DNA of 64,000 nt from Streptomyces sp. NBC_00271. GTDB lineage: Bacteria; Actinomycetota; Actinomycetes; Streptomycetales; Streptomycetaceae. Of this stretch, positions 35,255 through 43,832 are shown one piece after another. Position 1 is the first letter of the stretch; each line of letters begins with the position of its first letter. The position numbers and the translations under genes were made by a program. The notes below the pieces were generated by a model. It had not been told where the DNA came from. It worked only from the letters and a program-made list of their open reading frames with translations, and did not search any database. The stretch lies in the NCBI RefSeq assembly GCF_036178845.1, contig NZ_CP108070.1, positions 3,100,001-3,164,000 on the forward strand, in the 5' to 3' direction.

Positions 35255-36319
35255 ATGTCCCCCGTGTCCCGCAGAAGTCGCCGCCCCCTCCAGTTCGCCG
35301 CCCTCGCGGCGGGCACCGCACTGCTCGCGACCGCCTGCAACGCCGCCGCCAAGGACAGTTCCAGTTCCTCCGACGGCGCCAAGAGCGGCGGCAAGTCCTT
35401 CACTCTGGTCACTCCCGACGCCGTCGGGCAGAACGAGTTCCTGAAGCTCGCGGTCGACGGGGTGAAGGCCGCGGCCAAGGCGCACGACGGGACGCAGAAG
35501 GTCTACGAGTCCTCCGACACCGCCTCGCAGCAGCAGAACGTGCAGGCCGCGGTGGAGGCCAAGCCCGACGTCATCGTGCTGGTCGGTTTCGAGTTCGCCG
35601 ACCTGGTCGCGCAGCAGGCCAAGGCCCACGCCGACCAGCAGTTCCTGATGATCGACGCGTGCACGACGAAGACGTTCAAGAACGTCGGGTGCGCGGTCTT
35701 CCGCGAGCACGAGGGCGTGTACCTCGCGGGCGCCGAGGCCGGGCTGCTCAGCAAGAGCGGCAAGGTCGGCGCGGTGGACGTCCTCGACACGCCCCAGTTC
35801 CGGCGCTACAGCGACCCGTTCGCGGCCGGTGCCAAGAAGGTGGCCGCCAAGACGTCCACCTCGACGCGCTTCGTCGGCGGCCAGTCGCCGTTCGACGACT
35901 CGGCGCGCGCGAAGGAGCAGGCGAACTCTCTCCTGTCCAAGGGCACCGACCAGATCATGGCGGCGGCCGCGGCCGGCAACTACGGCGTCTTCGAGGCCGC
36001 GAAGGCCAAGGGCGCGTTCGCGTACGGCGTCGACGTCAACCAGTGCGTCTCCTCGCCCGGCACGGTCGTCGACAATGTGATCAAGCGCACGGACGTCGCC
36101 GTGGAGAAGGGCATCGACCAGGTCCTCGGCGGCAAGGCGGGCACGACCGTGTCGTACGGCCTGAAGGAGGGTGGCATCAGCCTGACCGGTCTCGAGGCCG
36201 GCGTCGACTCCTCCAAGTGCGTCATCGCCCAGCACAAGGACGTCCTGACGAAGGTCGAGGCGCTGCGCGACCAGATCGTCGCCGGGGAGCTGAAGGTCGA
36301 TGACCCCGCAGCGAGCTGA
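35255..36319 (+). CDS. BMP-family nucleoside-binding lipoprotein
   Basis: A 354-residue basic-membrane-protein (PnrA/BmpA-like) receptor. The lipobox is LLATAC (Cys28) and is followed by a Ser/Lys-rich tether. The fold shows PDVIVLVGFEFADLV, VGCAVFREHEGVYLAGAEAGLLSKSG, GVDVNQC and TDVAVEKGIDQVL. Known members bind purine nucleosides. With a nucleoside phosphorylase and an MTA/SAH-type deaminase in the same operon, the ligand here could be methylthioadenosine or adenosine. The ATG at 35255 follows GGAAGG. Its 3' end overlaps the ATPase gene by 20 bp. Confidence 0.92.
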   Translation: MSPVSRRSRRPLQFAALAAGTALLATACNAAAKDSSSSSDGAKSGGKSFTLVTPDAVGQNEFLKLAVDGVKAAAKAHDGTQKVYESSDTASQQQNVQAAVEAKPDVIVLVGFEFADLVAQQAKAHADQQFLMIDACTTKTFKNVGCAVFREHEGVYLAGAEAGLLSKSGKVGAVDVLDTPQFRRYSDPFAAGAKKVAAKTSTSTRFVGGQSPFDDSARAKEQANSLLSKGTDQIMAAAAAGNYGVFEAAKAKGAFAYGVDVNQCVSSPGTVVDNVIKRTDVAVEKGIDQVLGGKAGTTVSYGLKEGGISLTGLEAGVDSSKCVIAQHKDVLTKVEALRDQIVAGELKVDDPAAS

Positions 36320-37826
36320 CGCCGAGGTCGCCGTCGAACTCCGGGGAATCACCAAGCGGTTCCCCGGCACGCTCGCCAACGACGCCGTCGACCTGACCGT
36401 CCGGCGCGGTGAGATCCACGCGCTGATGGGCGAGAACGGCGCGGGCAAGTCCACGCTCATGTCGGTCCTGTACGGCATGGAGCGGCCGGATGCCGGTGAG
36501 ATACGGATCGACGGCCGCACGGTGACCTTCGCGGATCCCGGTGCCGCCATGGCCGCCGGGCTCGGGATGGTCCACCAGAGCTTCAAGCTGTTCGACTCGC
36601 TGACGGTCGCCGAGAACGTCGTCTTCGCGGCCGAGCCACGCCGCTTCGGTCTGGTCGACCGGGCGGCGGCCAGGCGCCGGGTGCGCGAACTCGCCACGGA
36701 GCACGGCCTCGCCGTCGATCCGGACGCCCGGGTCGGCGACCTGCCGGTCGGGCTGCGCCAGCGCGTGGAGATCCTGAAGCTGTTGCACCGCGGCGCGCGT
36801 ACGCTCATCCTCGACGAGCCGACCGCGGTGCTCACCCCCGCGGAGTCCGACGCCCTGTTCGCGGTGCTCAAGTCGCTGGCCGCGCAGGGCCGCACGGTGA
36901 TCCTTGTCACGCACAAGCTGCGTGAGGTCCTCGAAGGCAGCGACAACGTCACGGTGCTGCGCGACGGACGCGTCGTCGCCCGGCTGCGCACCGCCGAGAC
37001 GACCGCCGACGAGATCGCCGCCGCGATGACGGGCCGCGCGGTCGAGCTGGACCGCGTGCACGCCCCGGGCACCCCGGGCGACGTGGTGCTGGACGTGGAG
37101 GATCTCACCACGGACGCGGTGCGCGAGGTCGGGCTCACCGTCCGCGCGGGCGAGATCGTCGGCATCGCCGGCGTCGCGGGCAACGGCCAGAGCGAGCTGA
37201 TCGAGGCGCTGGCCGGACTGCGGCGGGTCACGGCCGGGCGGGTCACCCTGCGGGGCCGGGACATCACGCACGCCTCCGCGACCGAACGGCGGGCGCGAGG
37301 CCTCGCCTACGTGCCCGAGGACCGGCACGCGGTGGGCACGGCGGCCGCCGCGTCCGTCGCGGACAACCTCGCGATGGGCCACCACCGTACGTCCCTCTCG
37401 TCCCGCGGGCTGTTGCCGCCCGCGGCCGTACGCGCCCACGCGCGGCGGCTCGTCGAGCGCTTCGGCATCAAGGCGGCCACGCCCGAGGTGCCCGCTTCCG
37501 CGCTGTCCGGCGGCAACCTCCAGAAGCTGCTGATCGGCCGCGAACTCGCCCACGAGGCACCGCTGTTGCTGGTGGAGCAGCCGACGCGCGGGGTCGACAT
37601 CGGCGCCATCCAGAACATCCACGACGAGCTGATCGCCTACCGCGACGCGGGCCACGCCGTCCTGCTGGTCTCGGCCGAGCTCAGCGAGATCCGCGGGCTC
37701 GCGGACCGGGTGCTGGTGATGTACGAGGGCCGCGTGACGGCGACGTACCCGAAGGACGAGGCGGACGAACGGACGCTGGGGCTGGCCATGGCCGGCGGCG
37801 CGGCTCCGGTGGAGGTCGGAGACTGA
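36300..37826 (+). CDS. BMP-type ABC transporter ATPase (tandem NBDs)
   Basis: A 508-residue double nucleotide-binding protein. The first half has MGENGAGKSTLM, LPVGLRQRVEILK and LILDEPTAVLTP. The second has a degenerate Walker A (GVAGNGQSEL) with a good signature LSGGNLQKLLIGREL and LLLVEQPTRGVDIG. This asymmetry is typical of nucleoside and simple-sugar importers. The ATG at 36300 lies within the end of the BMP lipoprotein gene, implying coupled translation. One bp separates its stop from the first permease gene. Confidence 0.94.
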   Translation: MTPQRADAEVAVELRGITKRFPGTLANDAVDLTVRRGEIHALMGENGAGKSTLMSVLYGMERPDAGEIRIDGRTVTFADPGAAMAAGLGMVHQSFKLFDSLTVAENVVFAAEPRRFGLVDRAAARRRVRELATEHGLAVDPDARVGDLPVGLRQRVEILKLLHRGARTLILDEPTAVLTPAESDALFAVLKSLAAQGRTVILVTHKLREVLEGSDNVTVLRDGRVVARLRTAETTADEIAAAMTGRAVELDRVHAPGTPGDVVLDVEDLTTDAVREVGLTVRAGEIVGIAGVAGNGQSELIEALAGLRRVTAGRVTLRGRDITHASATERRARGLAYVPEDRHAVGTAAAASVADNLAMGHHRTSLSSRGLLPPAAVRAHARRLVERFGIKAATPEVPASALSGGNLQKLLIGRELAHEAPLLLVEQPTRGVDIGAIQNIHDELIAYRDAGHAVLLVSAELSEIRGLADRVLVMYEGRVTATYPKDEADERTLGLAMAGGAAPVEVGD

Positions 37827-37827
37827 C

Positions 37828-38862
37828 ATGAACCGAATAGCGGGAGCCCTCCGCTCCCCCGTCACCTTCTCCGTCCTCGCAGGCGTGGTCATCGGCGCGC
37901 TCTTCCTCGTGGGCACCGGCGCCGATCCCTTCACCGCGTACGGCGCCGTCCTGAGCGGCTCTCTCGGCGCCGACGGCATCGGATCGACCTTGACCACCGT
38001 CACCAGCGTCCTCGGCCTGGCCCTGGCGCTGGCGATCCCGCTGCGCGCCGGGCTCATCAACCTCGGCGGGGACGGCCAACTGGTGCTGGGCGGGATGGCC
38101 GCGGCCGTCACCGGGCTGTACACGCCACTGCCCGCACCACTCACCGTCCTCCTCGCGCTCCTCGCGGGCATGGCGGCGGGCGCCGGGTATGCCGCCCTGG
38201 CCGCCCTGTGCGAGAACCACTTCGGGGTTCCGCTCCTGGTGAGCAGCCTGCTGCTCAGCTACCCGGCGTCGTCGCTCGCCTCCTACCTGGCCCGCTACCC
38301 GCTCAAGGAACCCGGCTCCAGCCTCCCGCAGACACGGCAACTGCCGGACGGGGTCGCCCTGCCGGCCTTCGGCTCGTCGACCGTGACGGTCGGGCTGCTG
38401 CTGGTCGTGCTGGCGGCGGCCACGTACTGGTTCACCGACCGGCGCACGGCGATCGGCTACGAGATCCGGATGACCGGGCTCAACTCCCGTTTCGCCGCGT
38501 ACGCAGGCGTCGAGCGCAGGGGGCTGACGCTGCGGCTGATGGCCACCTCGGGCGCGCTGGCCGGGCTGGTCGGTGCGATCGGCGTCCTGAGCTTCCCGTA
38601 CCGCTTCCTCGACGGGGCTCTCACCGCCCCCGGCTACACCTGGACGGGCCTGACCGCCGCGCTGCTGGCGGGCGCGGCCCCGCTGGGCACGGTACTGGCG
38701 TCGTTCTTCTTCGCCGTGCTCCAGGTCGGCGGGCTCTCGATGGAGCGCACGACCGAGGTGCCGCGCGAACTGACGCAGGTGCTGCAGGCCATCGTCATCG
38801 TGTTCCTGGCGGCCCGGCTGCGCTTCCCGCGCGGCCGGCTCCGGAAGAAGGCTGCTGTCTGA
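37828..38862 (+). CDS. ABC permease 1 of the nucleoside-type importer
   Basis: A 344-residue BPD_transp_2 permease (YufP-like) with about nine hydrophobic segments. Typical stretches are LRAGLINLGGDGQLVLGG and IRMTGLNSRFAAYAGVERRG, the coupling-helix region. It begins one base after the ATPase stop and ends in a TGATG overlap with permease 2, so the two permeases should form a heterodimer. Confidence 0.92.
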   Translation: MNRIAGALRSPVTFSVLAGVVIGALFLVGTGADPFTAYGAVLSGSLGADGIGSTLTTVTSVLGLALALAIPLRAGLINLGGDGQLVLGGMAAAVTGLYTPLPAPLTVLLALLAGMAAGAGYAALAALCENHFGVPLLVSSLLLSYPASSLASYLARYPLKEPGSSLPQTRQLPDGVALPAFGSSTVTVGLLLVVLAAATYWFTDRRTAIGYEIRMTGLNSRFAAYAGVERRGLTLRLMATSGALAGLVGAIGVLSFPYRFLDGALTAPGYTWTGLTAALLAGAAPLGTVLASFFFAVLQVGGLSMERTTEVPRELTQVLQAIVIVFLAARLRFPRGRLRKKAAV

Positions 38863-39728
38863 TGTTCTTCGACTCCGATCTCCTCATGTCGGCATTGCGC
38901 GCGCTCACCCCCATCCTGCTGGCCGCGCTCGGCGGCGCGCTCTGCGAACGGGCGGGCGTCTTCAACATCGGCCTCGAAGGCATGATGCTGATGGGCTGCT
39001 TCACGGCCGTGACCACGAGCTGGTTCACCGGCAGCCCCTGGCTCGGCGTCCTCGCGGCCGCGCTCGCCGCCGCCGCGTACTCCCTCATCCTCGCCGTCGG
39101 CGCGGTGACCCTGCGCGGGGACGCGGTGGTGCTGGGCATCGCCATGAACCTCCTCTCCGTCGGCCTGACCAGCTTCCTGCTGCGTACGGTCTTCGGTGTG
39201 CAGGGCACCTTTGACGATCCGTCACTGGCCGGGCTGCCGTTGGTCGGTGGCTTCTCGCCGCTCGCCTATCTGGCGTGGGCCGCGGTCGCGGTGGCCACGC
39301 TGATGCTCTCGCGGCACGTGTGGGGACTGCGCCTGCGCGGGGTCGGCGAGGCACCTCGGGCCGCGGCGACCCTCGGTGTCAGTCCAGCCAAGTACCAATA
39401 CGCGGCCGTACTCCTCTCGGGCGTCCTGTGCGGGCTCGCGGGGGCTCAACTCGCCCTCGGCAACGTCACGTTGTTCTCCGAGAACATGACGGCGGGGCGC
39501 GGCTGGATCGCCGTCGTCGCGGTCATGCTCGGGCGCGCCCTGCCCCTGGGCGTCCTGCTCGCCGCGCTGCTCTTCGGCCTCGCCGAGGCCGCCGGCTTCC
39601 GTCTGCAGGGCCTCGGCCTGCCTCAGCAGGCGACCGACGCCGCGCCGTACGTCGTCACGCTCGGCGCCCTCTTCCTCACGACGGCCCGCCGCCGTCGCCG
39701 CACCACCCCCGCTGGAGCCGTCTCATGA
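38862..39728 (+). CDS. ABC permease 2 of the nucleoside-type importer
   Basis: A 288-residue permease (YufQ-like), shorter than its partner as usual. It has LCERAGVFNIGLEGMMLMG near the N-terminus, the coupling region LRGVGEAPRAAATLGVS and SENMTAGRGWIAVVAVMLGR. The ATG at 38862 overlaps the previous stop. The C-terminus ends in an Arg-rich tail (ARRRRR). The stop overlaps the start of the phosphorylase gene (ATGA). Confidence 0.93.
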   Translation: MFFDSDLLMSALRALTPILLAALGGALCERAGVFNIGLEGMMLMGCFTAVTTSWFTGSPWLGVLAAALAAAAYSLILAVGAVTLRGDAVVLGIAMNLLSVGLTSFLLRTVFGVQGTFDDPSLAGLPLVGGFSPLAYLAWAAVAVATLMLSRHVWGLRLRGVGEAPRAAATLGVSPAKYQYAAVLLSGVLCGLAGAQLALGNVTLFSENMTAGRGWIAVVAVMLGRALPLGVLLAALLFGLAEAAGFRLQGLGLPQQATDAAPYVVTLGALFLTTARRRRRTTPAGAVS

Positions 39729-40483
39729 CTCAGGACCTGCTGCCCATCACCCGGATACCCCGCACCGGTCTGCCGCCGTCCGCCGTGGTCGTCGGCGACC
39801 CGGCGCGCGCCGCGGCCGTCGCCGCCCTGCTCGACGGTGCCGAAGAGGTCTCCTACCACCGTGAGTACCGCGTGTTCAGCGGGAGTTGGAAGGGGCTGCC
39901 GGTCACCGTCGCCTCGCACGGAGTCGGCGCGCCGGGCGCGATCCTGCTCTTCCAGGAGCTGGCCGACGCGGGCGTCACGACCTTCCTGCGGTTCGGTACG
40001 GCCGGGGCGATGCGCCCGGGCATCGGGGACGGCGATCTCGTCATCGCGGAGGGGGCCGTACGGGACGACGGGGTGACCCAGCAGCTGCTGCCGCCGGAGT
40101 ACCCGGCGGTCTCGTCCCCCGAGGCGGTGTTCGCGCTCCAGCGCGCGGCCCGCGCCGCGGACGCACCTCACCACCGGGGTCTGGTGTGGACCCGGGCTGC
40201 CTTCCAGCCGGGCCTGATTCCGCTGACCGCCTACGACAACGCGGGCCTCGCGGCGATCGAGATGGAGCTGTCCGCGCTGCTGGTCACCGCGTCGCTGCGC
40301 GGTCTCGTCGCGGGCGGTGTGCTCGTGATCGACGGCGCGAACGCGGACGAACTGGTCGACGAGGAGAACACCGGCGGCTACGACCCGCACCGCGACGTCG
40401 TCGCGGCGGGCGTGGAGCGCGGTGCGGTGGTCGCGCTGGAAGCACTGCGTCTGCTGGCGGAAGAGAGGGCGTGCGCCGCATGA
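39725..40483 (+). CDS. Nucleoside phosphorylase (PNP/UDP family; candidate MTI phosphorylase)
   Basis: A 252-residue hexameric-type nucleoside phosphorylase. The phosphate loop is VVVGDPARAAAVAALL, the ribose site RFGTAGAMRPGIGDGDLVIAEGA and the sugar-binding IEMELSALLVTASLRG. The position usually carrying the purine-specifying Asp reads VLVIDGANAD, so base preference is uncertain; uridine phosphorylase is an alternative. It is joined by 4-bp overlaps to an importer permease gene upstream and a deaminase gene downstream. Inference: it cleaves methylthioinosine or inosine made by that deaminase, giving (methylthio)ribose 1-phosphate. Confidence 0.85.
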   Translation: MTQDLLPITRIPRTGLPPSAVVVGDPARAAAVAALLDGAEEVSYHREYRVFSGSWKGLPVTVASHGVGAPGAILLFQELADAGVTTFLRFGTAGAMRPGIGDGDLVIAEGAVRDDGVTQQLLPPEYPAVSSPEAVFALQRAARAADAPHHRGLVWTRAAFQPGLIPLTAYDNAGLAAIEMELSALLVTASLRGLVAGGVLVIDGANADELVDEENTGGYDPHRDVVAAGVERGAVVALEALRLLAEERACAA

Positions 40484-41781
40484 GCGAGCACGCCGACCTG
40501 CTGGTCCACGGCGGGGACGTCCTCACCGTCGACGAGGCGGGCACCTTCGTACGCTCCGGCGCGGTCGCGGTCCGCGACGGCGAGATCCGTGAAGTCGGCC
40601 CCGCCGAGGAACTGCGCACGCGGTACGAGGCCGCCGAGACCCTCGACGCGACGGGCTGTCTCGTCCTGCCCGGCCTCGTCAACACCCACACGCACCTGGC
40701 GATGACGCTGCTGCGCGGCCGCGCCGACGACGTCACGCTCCAGGGCTTCCTGGAGCGGGTGCTGCGCTGGGAAGCCGAGTTGTTGTCGCCGAAGAGCGTC
40801 GCCGCGGGGGTGCGGGCCGCGATCGCCGAGAGCGTACGGGCGGGGGTCACTTCGGCACTCGACATGTACTGGTTCCACGAGGCGGCCGAGCGGGTCGCCC
40901 GGGAGGCCGGCTGGCGGCTGCACACCGGGCCGACCTTCATGGACGTACCCGACCCCGCGGACGGCATCGCGTACGAGGACCGGATGGCGTGGGCCCGCCG
41001 CGACCTGGCCGCTCGCGCGACGGCTCGGCCCGGCACCCGTCCCGTCCTCTTCGCGCACTCGACCTACACGCTCTCGCCCGATCAGCTCACCGACATCGCC
41101 GCGCTGGCACGGGAGTTCGGCGCGCTGCTACACCTCCACGCGGCGGAGAACGCGACCGAGGTCGCCACCGTCGAGGTCCGCCACGGCAGGCGGCCCGTGG
41201 AACTGCTCGACTCGCTCGGGCTGCTCGGACCCGATCTGCTGATCGCGCACGCCGTGGATCTGACGGGTCCCGAGATCGCGGCCCTGGCCCGCACCGGCAC
41301 CTCCGTGGCGCACTGTCCGGTCTCCAACCTGAAACTGGGCTGCGGCATCGCTCCGGTGCCGCGCCTGCTGAGCGCGGGTGTGACGGTCGGGCTCGGCACG
41401 GACGGAGCGGTCAGCTCGAACACGCTGGACGTGCTGGGGGCGGTGCGGCAGGCGGCCCTGGTCCACAAGGCGGCCGGCGATCCCACGGCGGTGGGCGCCG
41501 AGCAGGCGGTCCGGATGGCGACCCTCGAGGGTGCCCGCGCGCTGGGCCTCGGCGACCACCTCGGCTCCCTGGAGCCGGGCAAGCGCGCCGACCTGATCGT
41601 GCTCGACCTGAACGCGCCCCAGGTGCGGCCGGCGCACAACCCGTGGTCCACGCTCGCCTACGCCGCGCACTCGGCGGACGTGAGGGACACCGTCGTCGAC
41701 GGCAGGATCCTGATGCGGGACCGCGTGCTCACGACGGTCGACGAGGCCACCACCCTCGCCGATCTGGAGGCCCTCGCCTGA
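40480..41781 (+). CDS. Amidohydrolase, MTA/SAH (adenosine) deaminase type
   Basis: A 433-residue TrzA/SsnA/MtaD-like metal-dependent deaminase. The metal site is built from NTHTHLAMTLLRG (HxH), LHLHAAENATE (His), LLIAHAVDLT (His) and VGLGTDGAVSSNTLD (Asp). Members remove the amino group from the adenine of 5'-methylthioadenosine, S-adenosylhomocysteine or adenosine. The ATG overlaps the phosphorylase stop. Sitting beside methionine-salvage genes, MTA to methylthioinosine is an attractive reaction, but other aminated purines are possible. Confidence 0.85.
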   Translation: MSEHADLLVHGGDVLTVDEAGTFVRSGAVAVRDGEIREVGPAEELRTRYEAAETLDATGCLVLPGLVNTHTHLAMTLLRGRADDVTLQGFLERVLRWEAELLSPKSVAAGVRAAIAESVRAGVTSALDMYWFHEAAERVAREAGWRLHTGPTFMDVPDPADGIAYEDRMAWARRDLAARATARPGTRPVLFAHSTYTLSPDQLTDIAALAREFGALLHLHAAENATEVATVEVRHGRRPVELLDSLGLLGPDLLIAHAVDLTGPEIAALARTGTSVAHCPVSNLKLGCGIAPVPRLLSAGVTVGLGTDGAVSSNTLDVLGAVRQAALVHKAAGDPTAVGAEQAVRMATLEGARALGLGDHLGSLEPGKRADLIVLDLNAPQVRPAHNPWSTLAYAAHSADVRDTVVDGRILMRDRVLTTVDEATTLADLEALA

Positions 41782-41881
41782 TCCGACCGTGGATTGTGTG
41801 TCCGTTCGGCCTGGTGACCCCACATAATGGCCCAAGACATCGGATGACTCAGCGACATCCGGAGTGACAGGGAGGTCGGCC

Positions 41882-42553
41882 ATGGCAGTCACCGATGAGG
41901 CGATCGAGAAGATCAAGGGCATGATCGTCTCCGGCACGCTGCGCCCCGGCGACCGGCTTCCCAAGGAGAGCGAGCTCGCCGCCGACCTCGGGCTGTCCCG
42001 GAACTCCCTGCGGGAGGCGGTGCGCGCGCTCTCGCTGATCCGCATCCTGGACGTACGGCAGGGCGACGGCACGTACGTCACCAGCCTGGATCCCCAGCTC
42101 CTCCTGGAGGCGCTGAGCTTCGTCGTCGACTTCCACCGGGACGACACGGTGCTGGAGTTCCTCGCCGTGCGCCGGATCCTGGAGCCCGCCGCGACGGCGA
42201 TGGCCGCATCACGGATCAGCGAGCAGCAACTGCACGCCCTGACCTCCCAGTTGGACGCGCTGGGCGCCGCCCCCTCGGTGGAGGAACTCGTCGCCTGCGA
42301 CCTGGAGTTCCACCGGGGCATCGTGCAGAGCTCCGGGAACTCGGTCCTGTGCTCGCTGCTGGACGGCCTCTCGGGGCCCACCACCCGGGCCCGGATCTGG
42401 CGCGGCCTCACCCAGGAGGACGCGGTCAGCCGCACCCTGCACGAGCACCGCGCGATCCTGTCCGCCCTGCGGGACCGCGACGCGGAGGCGGCCCGCTCGT
42501 GGGCGACGGTGCACATCGCGAGCGTGGAGCAGTGGCTGCGCAGCACCCTGTAG
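41882..42553 (+). CDS. FadR-subfamily GntR regulator
   Basis: A 223-residue regulator with an N-terminal winged helix (AIEKIKGMIVSGTLRPGDRLPKESELAADLGLSRNSLREAVRAL) and an all-helical FCD effector domain that includes metal-ligand positions DLEFHRGI and EHRAIL. Such proteins bind small carboxylates or sugar acids. The ATG at 41882 follows GGGAGG. It lies about 100 bp after the deaminase gene on the same strand, making it a candidate local regulator of the importer-deaminase operon, though the link is unproven. Confidence 0.88.
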   Translation: MAVTDEAIEKIKGMIVSGTLRPGDRLPKESELAADLGLSRNSLREAVRALSLIRILDVRQGDGTYVTSLDPQLLLEALSFVVDFHRDDTVLEFLAVRRILEPAATAMAASRISEQQLHALTSQLDALGAAPSVEELVACDLEFHRGIVQSSGNSVLCSLLDGLSGPTTRARIWRGLTQEDAVSRTLHEHRAILSALRDRDAEAARSWATVHIASVEQWLRSTL

Positions 42554-42658
42554 GGACAGCTCGGATGACTCGGGGGTGGTTCACGCCGGTGGTTCATGGT
42601 GGCGATCACGCGTGTTTCCGGCCCCTCGGTGGGGCAGTGATCCGTTCACTCCCCCGTG

Positions 42659-42683
42659 CAAGGGGGCTGCGGAGGCCCCCTTG
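42659..42683 (+). terminator. Hairpin downstream of the GntR gene
   Basis: CAAGGGGGC (42659-42667) and GCCCCCTTG (42675-42683) form a perfect 9-bp stem with a 7-nt loop, between the GntR gene and the PAC2 gene. Confidence 0.7.
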
Positions 42684-42736
42684 GCACGCCGTAAGGTTGG
42701 GGCGTACGTAAGGGGCACGTCGGAAGGAGGCGCTGG

Positions 42737-43732
42737 GTGATCGAGCTCGAGGGGGTTCCCGAGCTGATCGACCCGGTCATGGTGGCCGCGTTCGAGGGCT
42801 GGAACGACGCCGGCGACGCCGCCTCCACCGCGGTCGCGCATCTCGACAGAGAGTGGAAGGGCGAGGTGTTCGCGGCGCTGGACGCCGAGGACTACTACGA
42901 CTTCCAGGTGAACCGGCCCACGGTGTGGCTGGACGGCGGGGTCCGCAAGATCACCTGGCCGACCACGCGCCTGTCGGTGGTCCGGGTCGGCGGCGAGAAG
43001 CCGCGCGACCTCGTGCTGGTCCGGGGGATCGAGCCGTCGATGCGGTGGCGCTCGTTCTGCAACGAGCTGCTCGGCTTCGCGCACGAGCTGGGTGTGGAGC
43101 TGGTGGTGATCCTGGGCGCATTGCTCGGTGACACCCCGCACACACGTCCGGTGCCGGTGAGCGGGGTCACCTCGGACCCGGACCTGGCCCGCACGATGGA
43201 CCTGGAGGAGACCAAGTACGAGGGCCCCACGGGCATCGTCGGCATCCTCCAGGAGGCGTGCACGCACGCGGGCGTACCGGCGGTGTCGCTGTGGGCGGCC
43301 GTACCGCACTATGTGTCGCAGCCGCCGAACCCGAAGGCGACGCTGGCCCTCCTCAACCGCCTGGAGGACCTGATCGACCTGCGGATCCCGCTGGGCGAGC
43401 TGCCCGAGGACGCGCGGGCCTGGCAGCTGGGCGTGGACCAGCTGGCCGCCGAGGACAGCGAGGTCGCCGAGTACGTGCAGACGCTGGAGGAGGCCCGGGA
43501 CACCGCGGAACTGCCGGAGGCGTCGGGCGAGGCGATCGCACGCGAGTTCGAGCGCTATCTGCGGCGGCGGGACGGCGGCGGTCCGGCGGGCCCGGCCCCC
43601 GGCGGACACGCCACGGCCGACGGCAGCGACAGCCCCTCGTATCTGCGGGACAACCCCGGCGGTCGTCCGAAGCCTCCGAAGTCCCCACGGCCGGAGACCG
43701 GCACCGAGGACGAGGACTCCCCGGAGGACTGA
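42737..43732 (+). CDS. PAC2-family protein, probable ParJ homologue
   Basis: A 331-residue actinobacterial PAC2 (proteasome assembly chaperone 2-like) protein, with EGWNDAGDAASTAVAHL, WPTTRLSVVRVGGEKPRDLVLVRGIEPSMRW and AELGVELVVILGALL-like blocks. The last 60 residues are Gly/Pro/Asp-rich and probably disordered. From memory its S. coelicolor counterpart in this place is SCO1662, named ParJ, which binds ParA and affects chromosome segregation at sporulation; mycobacteria have Rv2125. The GTG at 42737 follows GGAAGGAGG. Confidence 0.8.
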   Translation: MIELEGVPELIDPVMVAAFEGWNDAGDAASTAVAHLDREWKGEVFAALDAEDYYDFQVNRPTVWLDGGVRKITWPTTRLSVVRVGGEKPRDLVLVRGIEPSMRWRSFCNELLGFAHELGVELVVILGALLGDTPHTRPVPVSGVTSDPDLARTMDLEETKYEGPTGIVGILQEACTHAGVPAVSLWAAVPHYVSQPPNPKATLALLNRLEDLIDLRIPLGELPEDARAWQLGVDQLAAEDSEVAEYVQTLEEARDTAELPEASGEAIAREFERYLRRRDGGGPAGPAPGGHATADGSDSPSYLRDNPGGRPKPPKSPRPETGTEDEDSPED

Positions 43733-43771
43733 GCGGACGGATCGGGCCGGGCGGAAGCCGGGCTGGCGGAA

Positions 43772-43800
43772 GGGGCGGTGCGCACCTGGCGCACCGCCCC
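43772..43800. terminator. Bidirectional terminator
   Basis: GGGGCGGTGCG (43772-43782) and CGCACCGCCCC (43790-43800) form a perfect 11-bp stem, extended by outer GCGGA/TCCGC pairs, between convergent genes. Confidence 0.85.
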
Positions 43801-43832
43801 TCCGCGTTCAGCACCCCGCGGTTCTCCTCGCG

